From Fibrobacter sp. UBA1313 (GTDB lineage Bacteria; Fibrobacterota; Fibrobacteria; Fibrobacterales; Fibrobacteraceae), in NCBI GenBank assembly GCA_002307115.1, contig DBTP01000028.1, positions 9,492-22,553 of the forward strand: a DNA stretch of 13,062 bases, written 5' to 3'. The notes under the pieces are model-generated. The model ran no database searches. It was given only the letters and a program-made list of their open reading frames with translations, and was not told where the DNA came from. Positions 1 to 7,156 of this stretch are shown here, one piece after another. Position 1 is the first letter of the stretch. Every line of letters starts with the position of its first letter. Both the position numbers and the translations under genes were made by a program.

Positions 1-99
1 GCAATCCGCTTCTTTGTAAAAAATTGCAGACTGGTGGGAATTTTCTCCATAACGGAGTTCAGAAGGATTTTCAAAACGCAAAACTAATTCTTCGGACAT
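1..99 (-). CDS. purH: AICAR transformylase, start of gene (PurH formyltransferase domain only)
   Basis: Only the first 33 codons are in the window; the gene continues beyond position 1. The product begins MSEELVLRFENPSELRYGEN and continues with SHQ and AIFY. This matches the LRYGENPHQ-A-FY signature that opens the AICAR formyltransferase domain of PurH (10-formyl-THF + AICAR to FAICAR, penultimate step of IMP synthesis). In ordinary bifunctional PurH the signature lies about 200 residues in, after the MGS-like IMP cyclohydrolase domain. Here it starts at residue 15. The start is firm: an in-frame TAG lies at 114-112 and GAGG sits just upstream of the ATG. The cyclohydrolase half is therefore not fused at this locus and would have to be encoded elsewhere. 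The symbol purH applies to the domain only. Confidence 0.75.
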   Translation of the reverse strand, partial: MSEELVLRFENPSELRYGENSHQSAIFYKEADC

Positions 100-539
100 A
101 AGATCCTCATTCTAAGTTAAAAAAGCAGAAAAATTCTGTCGAAATTTAGTAAAACGTTGCTTATACAACACCCCGTTTTTATTGGATACGCTCCTTGAGA
201 ATCTAAATATCAAGATTTGTACTGAAACACAGACATGTGATTCTTGTCGCCATTATTTCAAAAAAAATCAAAACTAAATGGGGGGAGTATTGAAAGCTGG
301 TGATGGAGAAAAAGGGCGAAGGCTGTGTCAATTCATTTTTGCTTCTAGGGGTCTCTTTTTTCGGAAAACAAAAACACTTGATACAGCAGGTGTTGCCTTG
401 TTCAATGGATAGGGAATTATATACTTAAAATCACAAACTAAAAAACATCAGCCTCTAAGACTTTTGACATTCGTCATTTTTTCCTATTTTCAAAATTGGC
501 GCACTAAAGTATAGACGTCCCAATGGATAGATAAAAAAT
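100..539. other. Intergenic region without a recognised gene
   Basis: About 440 AT-rich bases separate the AICAR transformylase start from the end of tgt. No reading frame with a credible start was seen on either strand. A TATAAG box (minus strand, 160-165) could be the -10 of the transformylase gene, giving a leader of about 50 nt, but no good -35 accompanies it. The 10-mer CAATGGATAG occurs twice, at 403-412 and 521-530. No clear hairpin terminator was seen after tgt. Confidence 0.6.
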
Positions 540-1676
540 TTAGGGAACCACCCGTTGCAACTTTACAATCTGTTCTTCTGCCCAAGGTTCGAAAGTATCA
601 TCCGCAATGTGTGCTTTCGCTTCTCGCATTAGCTGCAAATAAAAGTACAGATTATGAATGCTTGCAAGACTCATCGCGAGTAGTTCGCCCGCGTGATGCA
701 AATGTCGAAGGTACGCTCTGCTGAAATTTTTGCAGGTATAACAATTACAATTCGGGTCTGGCGCCACATCTAAAGCATCGGCATAACGGCCTGCTTTGTA
801 ATGCAACACGCCTTCGCTCGTGAACATCATCCCGTTGCGTGCATTGCGCGTTGGCATCACGCAATCGCACATATCCACCCCGCGTTTAATGAGTTCCAAA
901 AGATTCCACGGGGTCCCTACTCCCATCACATAACGCGCGTGATCTTGGGGCATAATATCCGTGCAGAAATCAGCAACATCATACATGGTCTCTGTCGGTT
1001 CACCCACAGAAAGACCGCCCAAGGCATAGCCATCCGGGCCAAGTTCCGCAATCGTTTCAATCGCGCGCTTTCGCAAATCCAAATGCATGCCACCTTGCAC
1101 AATACCAAAAAAACTTTGGTCGTAACCATGAATGGGAGGATTTTCTTTTAGCCAGGCAATCGCTTCTGCAGTCCAGCGCAAGGTGTAATTCAGGGAGTGT
1201 TCCGCTTCTTTGGCGGTGCTTGGAAACGGCGTGCATTCATCAAATGCCATGATGATATCGGCGCCAATATCACGCTGGGCCTTCATCACGCTTGCGGGCG
1301 AAAAAAAGTGTTTGGAACCGTCGAGATGACTTCGAAATTCGACTCCTTCCGGCTTGATTTTGCGAAGTTCCTTGAGGCTCCATACTTGGAATCCACCGCT
1401 ATCGGTAAGCATGGGACCATCCCATCCCATAAACTTGTGAACGCCGCCAGCCTTTGCTATTAAAGGGGTGCCTGGACGAAGATAGAGGTGATAGGTATTG
1501 GCGAGAATTATTTCCGCTTTCATTTCGTGGAGATCTCTGGGGGTGACCCCTTTCACGCTTGCGGCGGTTCCCACAGGCATAAAGATCGGCGTGGTAATGA
1601 CACCGTGATCTGTGGTGATTTTGCCGAGGCGAGCCTTTGATTTAGCGGAGGTCTTGAGCAATTCGAAACGATTCAT
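540..1676 (-). CDS. tgt: Queuine/preQ1 tRNA-ribosyltransferase
   Basis: The 378-residue product is a full-length bacterial TGT. This enzyme exchanges guanine-34 for preQ1 in tRNAs with GUN anticodons (Asp, Asn, His, Tyr) on the way to queuosine. Visible motifs: DSGGFQ at 92-97 with D92 as the general acid/base aspartate; MAFDECTPFPS at 143-153; GGLSVGE at 220-226; the nucleophile region DCVMPTRNARNG from D271; and the zinc site C310-x-C312-x2-C315 with H341. After DSGGFQV the usual phenylalanine is tryptophan (W99). The ATG at 1676 gives a standard N-terminus, but no Shine-Dalgarno precedes it. Instead TATTTTTG lies 4 nt before the ATG. The gene is downstream of the tRNA-Leu terminator, so it probably has its own promoter. 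Lengths and motifs leave little doubt about function. Confidence 0.97.
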   Translation of the reverse strand: MNRFELLKTSAKSKARLGKITTDHGVITTPIFMPVGTAASVKGVTPRDLHEMKAEIILANTYHLYLRPGTPLIAKAGGVHKFMGWDGPMLTDSGGFQVWSLKELRKIKPEGVEFRSHLDGSKHFFSPASVMKAQRDIGADIIMAFDECTPFPSTAKEAEHSLNYTLRWTAEAIAWLKENPPIHGYDQSFFGIVQGGMHLDLRKRAIETIAELGPDGYALGGLSVGEPTETMYDVADFCTDIMPQDHARYVMGVGTPWNLLELIKRGVDMCDCVMPTRNARNGMMFTSEGVLHYKAGRYADALDVAPDPNCNCYTCKNFSRAYLRHLHHAGELLAMSLASIHNLYFYLQLMREAKAHIADDTFEPWAEEQIVKLQRVVP

Positions 1677-1723
1677 GGGTCAAAAATAGTTAAAGAGACA
1701 TGATGGGCTTTTCTCGATGCCAA

Positions 1724-1757
1724 TAAAAAAAGAACCTCGGAAGTTATCCAAGGTTCT
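1724..1757 (-). terminator. Intrinsic terminator after tRNA-Leu
   Basis: On the minus strand AGAACCTTGG pairs with CCGAGGTTCT (10 bp, one G-U) around a 7-nt loop and runs into a U-tract (T7 at 1725-1731). It begins 14 nt after the tRNA 3' end and would close a tpiA-secG-tRNA transcript. Confidence 0.85.
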
Positions 1758-1770
1758 CTTTTGAATTTCA

Positions 1771-1853
1771 TGCGGTCGGACAGACTTGAACTGTCATGAG
1801 ATTGCTCCCACTAGCACCTCAAGCTAGCGTGTCTACCATTCCACCACGACCGC
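1771..1853 (-). tRNA. tRNA-Leu (anticodon GAG)
   Basis: The 83-nt sequence folds as a class II tRNA. The acceptor GCGGTCG/CGACCGC has discriminator A. The anticodon stem CTAGC/GCTAG carries loop TTGAGGT with anticodon GAG at 1820-1818, reading CUC/CUU. A long variable arm (GGGAG...CTC) and a T arm GACAG-TTCAAGT-CTGTC follow. The 3' CCA is not encoded (ATGA follows), so a CCA-adding enzyme is needed. The gene starts 32 nt after the secG stop, on the same strand. Confidence 0.96.
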
Positions 1854-1885
1854 GTGGTAATCTCAAATACGGGCGCAAATGTAAA

Positions 1886-2269
1886 CTATTGCGCGGGCAC
1901 CGTCAAGGGATTTTCTTGAGAATTTTCAGCAGGAACTGCAGGGGCCGCTGTAGGTAATTGCGGAATGACTGCGTTGCTTGCTGAATTTTCTTGAGCAGAT
2001 TGTTTAAGTATAGAAGTCGTGGTGGTTCTATCTTGCTTGGATGCAATAACACCCAATCCGAGAACCACTACAAAAAAGACAATCGCCACACTGCGAGTCA
2101 ACTTCTGAATAAATGTCGCTGCTCCAGCGGTGGAAAATGCGGATTGAGATGTCATGCCACCTAAACCTGCGAGGCCTCCCATCTTATCATTCTGAATGAG
2201 CACGAGCAACATTAAGAACAAGCAGAGGAAGATATGTAAAGCGATTCCGATCCAAAAAAGTGTCGACAT
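1886..2269 (-). CDS. secG: Preprotein translocase subunit SecG
   Basis: The 127-residue product has the SecG layout: a first membrane segment (about 4-26), the cytoplasmic loop LIQNDKMGGLAGLGGMTSQS with its glycine-rich VLIQ-x-G signature, and a second segment (about 60-76). SecG stabilises the SecYEG protein-conducting channel in the inner membrane and assists SecA-driven export. It is longer than many SecGs because of a polar, Q/A/P/T-rich tail (80-127) that looks disordered. AGGA precedes the ATG at good spacing. It lies 33 nt after tpiA; tpiA-secG is a common bacterial pairing and points to one operon. Confidence 0.93.
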   Translation of the reverse strand: MSTLFWIGIALHIFLCLFLMLLVLIQNDKMGGLAGLGGMTSQSAFSTAGAATFIQKLTRSVAIVFFVVVLGLGVIASKQDRTTTTSILKQSAQENSASNAVIPQLPTAAPAVPAENSQENPLTVPAQ

Positions 2270-2302
2270 TTTAATTTCCTTAAACGCTATTTCTTTGTTT
2301 AA

Positions 2303-3064
2303 TTAGCGAGCTTCAGCGGCTGCAATGATAGCAAAGAATGTATCTGGTTTCAAGGCTGCACCACCAATGAGGCCCCCATCAATATCCTTTTGAGCGAGGA
2401 GACCTGCGGCATTGTCTGGTTTCATAGATCCACCGTACTGAATAGAGATAGCTTCAGAAACCTTTTCTCCGTAGATTTCTTTAACGACGGAACGCACAAA
2501 AGCTTGGGTATCTTGAGCTTGTTCATCGGTCGCCACAACGCCGGTACCAATCGCCCAGACGGGTTCGTAAGCAATAACGGACTTGAGAGCGTCTTCAACA
2601 GAAATGTCTTTGTAGGCGCCCACAATTTGTGTGCGAAGAACCGATTCCAATTTACCACCGTTGCGCTGTTCCAACGTCTCGCCAATGCAAATGATAGGCT
2701 TCAGACCAGCACTCAAGGTCTTCTTCACCTTAAGATTCACAGTCTCTTCTGTTTCGTGAAAATACTGACGTTGTTCTGAGTGACCGATGATGATGTATTC
2801 CGCTCCAATTTCTTTGGCCATGTCCACGGAAATTTTACCCGTGAAAGCTCCCTGATCTTTCCAGTGAATGTCCTGGAGAGCAAGCTTCACATTGGTTCCC
2901 TTCACTACGTCAGCAACTTTTGCTGCAGCAAGGAACGTCGGTGCAATCACGACTTCGGTCTTTTTAATATTCTTGACTGCGGCAACAATACCTTGAGCGA
3001 GAGTCACACTCTCACTAACAGTCTTATTCATTTTCCAGTTACCAGCAATAATATACTGACGCAT
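2303..3064 (-). CDS. tpiA: Triosephosphate isomerase
   Basis: A full-length 253-residue TIM-barrel enzyme that interconverts dihydroxyacetone phosphate and glyceraldehyde 3-phosphate in cytoplasmic glycolysis/gluconeogenesis. Catalytic and signature residues are all present: AGNWKMN with N9 and K11; IIIGHSEQRQ with H95; AYEPVWAIGTG with base E167; phosphate-binding IQYGGSMK (208-215) and DGGLIGGAALK (229-239). GGAG lies 8 nt before the ATG. Upstream is the terminator of the lipoprotein gene, so transcription probably starts locally; downstream genes are secG and tRNA-Leu. Confidence 0.98.
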   Translation of the reverse strand: MRQYIIAGNWKMNKTVSESVTLAQGIVAAVKNIKKTEVVIAPTFLAAAKVADVVKGTNVKLALQDIHWKDQGAFTGKISVDMAKEIGAEYIIIGHSEQRQYFHETEETVNLKVKKTLSAGLKPIICIGETLEQRNGGKLESVLRTQIVGAYKDISVEDALKSVIAYEPVWAIGTGVVATDEQAQDTQAFVRSVVKEIYGEKVSEAISIQYGGSMKPDNAAGLLAQKDIDGGLIGGAALKPDTFFAIIAAAEAR

Positions 3065-3107
3065 TTAGGGCTCCTTCAAGAGGTTTACGTTTCAAAGTTT
3101 GGGCCAT

Positions 3108-3135
3108 AATCTAGCAAAAAAGCACCGCCAGGCAA
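3108..3135 (-). promoter_or_regulatory. Possible tpiA promoter
   Basis: On the minus strand TTGCCT (3135-3130) and TAGATT (3113-3108) are 16 bp apart, 4/6 matches each to sigma-70 boxes. The -35 falls in the loop of the preceding terminator hairpin, so the end of one unit and the start of the next overlap. Prediction by eye only. Confidence 0.35.
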
Positions 3136-3145
3136 GGCGATGCTT
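3116..3145 (-). terminator. Intrinsic terminator of the lipoprotein gene
   Basis: AAGCATCGCC pairs with GGCGGTGCTT (10 bp, one G-U) around loop TTGCCT on the minus strand, followed by six T. It lies about 30 nt after the stop of the lipoprotein gene at 3174. Confidence 0.9.
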
Positions 3146-3173
3146 TCATAAGAGTCTTGAGATCCGCTTACGA

Positions 3174-3602
3174 CTAGTAGTTGGATTGTATAGAGGCTGA
3201 TGGCGGAGGGGACCCACCATAGCGGTCGCCTTCAATAGACTGAAGCACGAGTTCTTCTTCGTAGCCTTCTAAACGAGCCTGTTCCGGTTTTTTCCATTTG
3301 AGGCGCGTGATCAACTGACCTTCGCGGGTATAGTATTCCCACAAGTAGCCATCTTGTAATTCACGATCCGGAGGTCCCCACAGGAGATTCACCATCTCTT
3401 GGGTCATTCCTTCCTCAATGTAACCCTGTCTAAAGATATCTTTGAGACGCTTTTCAATGCCCATACTTTCTTTAGTGGCAAAGTATTCGCGTTCGTATTG
3501 CTCCACGCCACGTTCTACTAGAACTGCGGATGTATGTCTGCTTGTGCACGCTGAAATGGCAAGTATCGCCAAGCCCAGCATAATTAACCTAGTAACATGC
3601 AT
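3174..3602 (-). CDS. BamE/SmpA-like outer-membrane lipoprotein
   Basis: The 142-residue product begins with a lipoprotein signal peptide (MHVTRLIMLGLAILAISAC) with lipobox ISAC; Cys19 would be lipidated and residue +2 is Thr, not Asp. Residues about 61-102 (GYIEEGMTQEMVNLLWGPPD... then LWEYYTREGQL) resemble the BamE/SmpA/OmlA fold: a 'G-M-T-x-E-x-V-x-L-L-G-P-P' helix followed by beta strands. A role in outer-membrane assembly is therefore possible, but no BAM gene is nearby and small domains of this kind occur in many lipoproteins. The tail (128-142) is Ser/Pro-rich. AGGAG lies 6 nt before the ATG. The gene is divergent from the barrel protein at 3686 and ends in a strong terminator. Confidence 0.7.
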   Translation of the reverse strand: MHVTRLIMLGLAILAISACTSRHTSAVLVERGVEQYEREYFATKESMGIEKRLKDIFRQGYIEEGMTQEMVNLLWGPPDRELQDGYLWEYYTREGQLITRLKWKKPEQARLEGYEEELVLQSIEGDRYGGSPPPSASIQSNY

Positions 3603-3667
3603 AATCGCTCCTAAAGGGTAATGCTGGGATCAAAATAAGAATTTTTAATGGATTTATGTGAATTATT

Positions 3668-3673
3668 TATAAT
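3668..3673 (+). promoter_or_regulatory. Candidate -10 box of the 3686 gene
   Basis: A perfect TATAAT ends 12 nt before the ATG at 3686, implying a 5' leader of only about 6 nt. The -35 position carries only TTAATG. The box lies in the 83-bp divergent gap shared with the lipoprotein gene. Confidence 0.4.
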
Positions 3674-3685
3674 TTTTAACATCTG

Positions 3686-4669
3686 ATGACTAATCTTAAG
3701 AAAAAAATTTCGGTACTCTTGCTACTTCTCTGCACGGCGTGGGACACCTCTTGGTCTTCCACATACGATCAAAATGGTCTTTTAGGATTAAAGTATGGTC
3801 CTAATTTGTCTTGGACTTTAGCTGGGAATACTCCTTTGGTCTGGGGTTCGTGGCTTCCGCAAGCGACAAGTACGTTTTCTTTTAACTGGATTGAACCTTT
3901 GTCTAATTTACCTTATGGGCAGTCATTGGATCGAGGAGCCTCTTTTCTCCGTTTCAATGCCGATGTAGAGGTTTCTCCTTTTTATGGTGGCTTCTCCATG
4001 GGCTTAGGGATTCGTCCGCTTCAGATTAACCCGCAAGTAGAATTTCGTTTTATATACGAGAATTACACTTATTTTGATTCCAATGTGGAAATGACCCTCG
4101 CGGATTCTTCGAGTACGGGAAATATTGCGGATACTTGGAATGCAGATTATGTAACGAATAGTCTGTACGATGATTCACAAGTTGATTATATGCAGAATTT
4201 TACTTTTTGTTTGGATCTAGACTATAATTTTGGTTTGGGTGGCTTATTAGGGCTTGGACTCCATTATACCCTTGTGGATATCAGTACAGAATATGAAGGA
4301 AAAAGCTACGACTATTCCCGCAATATCCCCGTTTTTAGCCGGGATTTCATTTTTGAACTTATTTTGTACGGATTTTTCCCCATTAACGAAAATTGGGCGA
4401 TTTCCCTTTACCTCAACCAGTACGACACTGGTTACTTACGTTCTTCTACAGGCACCTACCTCAAAGAATCTTTGGGTTATACCAAAATAATGTTAGGACC
4501 TTCATTCTCTTGGAATAAAGGAAACGATCGTGTTACATTGATGCCTGGATATTGGGTGCGCGATAAAAAACGCCATTATAGTGGTTCATTGGCAGAGCAA
4601 TTCTTAATCCATTTGCAGTATCAAGGGTACTTTGACTTCCCCGTCAAGTCCCACTCCGAGAAGTGGTAA
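3686..4669 (+). CDS. Putative outer-membrane beta-barrel protein
   Basis: Unrecognised 327-residue protein. It has an N-terminal signal sequence (KKK at 5-7, hydrophobic run to about 19, probable cleavage near 24-26). The body is rich in Gly and aromatic residues with alternating hydrophobic/polar stretches such as FRFIYENYTYF, FCLDLDYNFG, LGLGLHYTLVD and FLIHLQYQGYFDF, typical of transmembrane beta strands. A barrel of a dozen or so strands is plausible. No enzymatic motif is seen. The start is set by an in-frame TAA at 3677-3679; no Shine-Dalgarno precedes the ATG and a TATAAT box is only 12 nt away. Its last 66 bp overlap the convergent gene at 4604-5356. Function (porin, transporter or surface protein) cannot be told from sequence alone. 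Confidence 0.75.
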   Translation: MTNLKKKISVLLLLLCTAWDTSWSSTYDQNGLLGLKYGPNLSWTLAGNTPLVWGSWLPQATSTFSFNWIEPLSNLPYGQSLDRGASFLRFNADVEVSPFYGGFSMGLGIRPLQINPQVEFRFIYENYTYFDSNVEMTLADSSSTGNIADTWNADYVTNSLYDDSQVDYMQNFTFCLDLDYNFGLGGLLGLGLHYTLVDISTEYEGKSYDYSRNIPVFSRDFIFELILYGFFPINENWAISLYLNQYDTGYLRSSTGTYLKESLGYTKIMLGPSFSWNKGNDRVTLMPGYWVRDKKRHYSGSLAEQFLIHLQYQGYFDFPVKSHSEKW

Positions 4670-5356
4670 AATTGAAGACGTTTTTGAATGGTGTTTTGCG
4701 TTTTTGAGAATTGGATCCAAGAGAAGCTTTTCTGAAAGATGCGTTGCGGAACGAATCCATAGTGAACCACTGTAATCCGGGCCACGCATCTCAATCACCG
4801 CAGGCAATAAAGCCCCGTTGAAATTTTTCCAAGAATGAATTTGGTATTCGCGATTTTCACCATGTGCTCCGTGTGTTATCACAAGGGTTGGTTGTTTTGG
4901 TTGATCCAAAGTAACGGAAAACCACATTTGAGAAAATGCGGTTGTAAACAAAGTATTTTTTGGGGATATAGAATTATCACAAAAATAATAACCGTTTGCG
5001 AGTAACTCCAGATCATCCCAGCGTAAAGGTGTTGATGCAATAAATTCTTTCAGATGATGATAGGCCATTTGTCTTTTAATTTTCTGAGGAAGAATTTCGA
5101 TATATCGGTAATCCGGTGTTGTCACATACAGGAACGATTGTGTGCCATCGACTGTAAGTTCAAAGGAATCTGGGGACGTTGTAAAATGCTTCCAAATAAT
5201 ATCTATGTGGCTACGACTATTTTCTCGATTCACAAAGCGCCCTTCGAAAGAAACCATATAGGAGGAATCGAGAATACTCTGCGGACATAAATCTTGCGCA
5301 AGACTTGAAGAAGCCACGAAAATTAAAAGTAACCCTAACTGTTTTACGGTATGCAT
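4604..5356 (-). CDS. Secreted hypothetical protein, LolA/LolB-like architecture
   Basis: A 250-residue protein with a clean signal peptide (MHTVKQLGLLLIFVASSSLA, cleavage before Q21). Two cysteines (24, 126) could form a periplasmic disulfide. The body alternates beta-strand-like runs. Residues about 70-126 (GTQSFLYVTTPDYRYIEILP, then LRWDDLELLANGYYF) look like the lipoprotein-carrier superfamily pattern, in which a strand-rich half-barrel is followed by 'L-x-x-L-L-x-G'. This resemblance is an impression, not a family assignment. The start lacks a Shine-Dalgarno sequence; TATCTTTG lies 7 nt before the ATG. The 3' end overlaps the barrel gene tail-to-tail by 66 bp, with no terminator hairpin seen between them. 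Confidence 0.7.
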   Translation of the reverse strand: MHTVKQLGLLLIFVASSSLAQDLCPQSILDSSYMVSFEGRFVNRENSRSHIDIIWKHFTTSPDSFELTVDGTQSFLYVTTPDYRYIEILPQKIKRQMAYHHLKEFIASTPLRWDDLELLANGYYFCDNSISPKNTLFTTAFSQMWFSVTLDQPKQPTLVITHGAHGENREYQIHSWKNFNGALLPAVIEMRGPDYSGSLWIRSATHLSEKLLLDPILKNAKHHSKTSSILPLLGVGLDGEVKVPLILQMD

Positions 5357-5835
5357 CAGTTGTCAAAGATAAAAATAAATCAGAGAAGAAAAAATAGAGT
5401 TACAAAAACTCAGAGGATACAGAGTAACGAAGATTAGAAGTAGAAAAAATTATGGGACTTCAGACTTTCGTATGGGTCAAAAAGAAGGAGAGCCGCACTT
5501 CAAATAGAGGAAACGTAATTCTTGTGGTGTTTACATCGCATATCCATTTGTTGTTAAGAGCAAGAGATTCAGTAGTCGCCACTTGTTTTTTAAGTCTTGC
5601 TACATTTAGCATTTCGCCAATCTAAAAGGTCGCGGAGCAAGAGAGCAATGGCCTTTCGGATTTATTTTCCTAGGGGCCGTATTTTTTCAAAAAGCCTTTT
5701 TGAGTAGTAGATAAATAGTCTACAGTGCCAGAATTAAACCAATTTACCCACACGACATCCCGATGTCTCAAATGTAGAACGCAAAAAAATATAACCCGAG
5801 AAAAATAATCTCATGTCTGAAAATATCATCCCTGA

Positions 5836-5932
5836 AAAAAACAAAAGGCGAAAACTTCTTCCTGCCACAGGGAATCTGGTACATGGCGGAACCAGCTCTA
5901 CTGAGTGAGGCAGGAAAAAGCCTCGCCTTTTT
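5836..5932 (+). ncRNA. Unclassified structured RNA or bidirectional terminator
   Basis: AAAAGGCGA (5843-5851) pairs perfectly with TCGCCTTTT (5923-5931). Inside it CTTCTTCCTGCC pairs with GGCAGGAAAAAG with a single mismatch. Next comes an open region (ACAGGGAAT / CTCTACTGAGTGA), then an apical hairpin CTGGT-N10-ACCAG (5876-5895). The result is a roughly 90-nt rod. On the plus strand it ends in T5. A TATCAT box at 5824-5829 would start transcription near 5836, right at the rod. On the minus strand the rod is followed by TTTTGTTTTTTT, so it could equally terminate transcripts coming from recA. It does not match SRP, tmRNA, RNase P or any riboswitch consensus I know. Strand and function are open. 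Confidence 0.45.
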
Positions 5933-5979
5933 ATCGTTTAACACGGGGCCTCTATTGCAAGGCCGCCTGAGTTTTTTGA

Positions 5980-6014
5980 AAAAGAAGATTAATTGTGTAG
6001 TCTAAACTTCTTTT
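5980..6014 (-). terminator. Weak hairpin after recA
   Basis: On the minus strand AAAAGAAG (6014-6007) pairs with CTTCTTTT (5987-5980) around a 19-nt loop, followed by one more T. It is AT-rich and has a long loop, so it is at best a weak recA terminator; the stronger structure at 5843-5932 may do the job. Confidence 0.25.
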
Positions 6015-6021
6015 GGGTGGT

Positions 6022-7128
6022 TTAACCTTCTTCAGCTCTAGATTCAACTTCGTCGCCATCGGCAGTGATTACCGCATCACCATCACTAATGTTGAAGAGC
6101 TTAACGTCTTTCATACTCTCTCTAATTTTAGCTTCGACATCCTTGCACATTTCGGCATTGTTCTTGAGGAATACTCGGGTATTTTCCCGTCCTTGTCCCA
6201 CGCGTTCACCATTGAATGAGAACCAAGATCCACTCTTTTCAATAATCTCAAGTTCCACAGCAAGATCCAGAATGGACGCTTCGCGTGAGATTCCCTGACC
6301 GTAGAGAATATCGAATTCACATTGGGTAAATGGTGATGCGACTTTGTTTTTTACCACCTTAACGCGAGTTCGGTTGCCAATGACCTCTTCGCCTTCTTTG
6401 AGTGCGGCGATGCGACGAATATCCAAACGTTGTGAAGCGTAGAATTTAAGAGCATTACCACCGGTTGTCGTTTCTGGATTCCCGAACATGACGCCTATTT
6501 TCATGCGCAGCTGATTGATAAAAATAAGACAGGTATTTGACTTGGAAAGGATTCCGGTGAGCTTGCGAAGGGCTTGTGACATGAGGCGCGCTTGAAGACC
6601 CATATGGTTATCTCCCATTTCGCCGTTGATTTCTGCTTGAGGGACGAGGGCTGCTACGGAGTCGATCACAATAATATCAATGGCTCCAGAGCGAACCAAG
6701 GTTTCTGCAATATCGAGAGCTTGTTCACCCGTATCTGGTTGAGAAACCAGAAGCTGTTCAATATCAACCCCCAGTTTGCGTGCATAAGCAGCATCAAAAG
6801 CATGTTCTGCATCAATAAAGGCTGCCACCCCCCCGAGTTTTTGTGCTTCCGCAATGGCGTGCAGTGTCAGTGTCGTTTTTCCAGAAGATTCTGGTCCATA
6901 AATTTCAACGATACGACCGCGAGGGTAACCACCGACGCCCAGTGCCATATCCAATTGAATACAGCCGGAGGGAATCACGGGAATGTCTTCTACGGGTTGG
7001 CTACCCAATGCCATAATAGAACCCTTACCATAATTTTTTTCAATTTGTGCAATTGCCGCTTCTACGGCTTTGGCTTTATCCCCGGTAAGGGTATTTGTCT
7101 TTTGTGCTTTTTCGCTTTTCTTTGCCAT
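6022..7128 (-). CDS. recA: Recombinase RecA
   Basis: A full-length 368-residue RecA: an ATP-dependent strand-exchange protein that also triggers LexA self-cleavage. Visible: Walker A GPESSGKTT (78-86); catalytic glutamate in FIDAEHAFD (E108); Walker B IIVIDS (152-157); the INQLR glutamine switch (Q206); loop L2 GNPETTTGGNALKFY (216-230). The tail after about 345 is acidic (DGDAVITADGDEVESRAEEG), as in other RecAs. 'AEHAFD' replaces the commoner 'AEHALD', a variant I associate with Bacteroidetes and relatives. GGAG at 7140-7137 is 8 nt from the ATG. The gene follows cinA on the same strand; its own promoter and a LexA operator lie within the cinA 3' end. Confidence 0.98.
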   Translation of the reverse strand: MAKKSEKAQKTNTLTGDKAKAVEAAIAQIEKNYGKGSIMALGSQPVEDIPVIPSGCIQLDMALGVGGYPRGRIVEIYGPESSGKTTLTLHAIAEAQKLGGVAAFIDAEHAFDAAYARKLGVDIEQLLVSQPDTGEQALDIAETLVRSGAIDIIVIDSVAALVPQAEINGEMGDNHMGLQARLMSQALRKLTGILSKSNTCLIFINQLRMKIGVMFGNPETTTGGNALKFYASQRLDIRRIAALKEGEEVIGNRTRVKVVKNKVASPFTQCEFDILYGQGISREASILDLAVELEIIEKSGSWFSFNGERVGQGRENTRVFLKNNAEMCKDVEAKIRESMKDVKLFNISDGDAVITADGDEVESRAEEG

Positions 7129-7156
7129 GTGAGGATCTCCGGTTTATTTTTGTTTT

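Larger units (their letters stand above)
5357..6021. other. Gene-free region between two minus-strand genes
   Basis: 665 AT-rich bases between the start of the secreted-protein gene and the end of recA. Only very short frames exist, such as a 57-codon one at 5452-5625 without a ribosome site. Small hairpins are visible: CAAAAA-GCC-TTTTTG near 5688-5702, and GGCCT-N8-AGGCC at 5947-5964. The one notable element is the long structure at 5843-5932, listed separately. Confidence 0.6.

Noticed and set aside
403..530. Direct repeat CAATGGATAG (403-412 and 521-530)
   Set aside because: Only 10 bp and two copies, with no associated gene or structure. Chance is not excluded.
5452..5625. 57-codon frame in the gap before recA
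   Set aside because: No ribosome site, no recognisable motif, and surrounded by non-coding-looking AT-rich sequence.
5813..5908. 31-codon frame starting at ATG 5813
   Set aside because: It runs straight through the rod-shaped RNA structure, lacks a ribosome site and has no family resemblance.
5843..5932. The rod RNA as SRP RNA, 6S RNA or a cobalamin riboswitch
   Set aside because: It has no CAGG-GNRA-AGCA tip, is too short for 6S RNA, and lacks the cobalamin-box core. Partial similarities such as AGGGAA were not enough.
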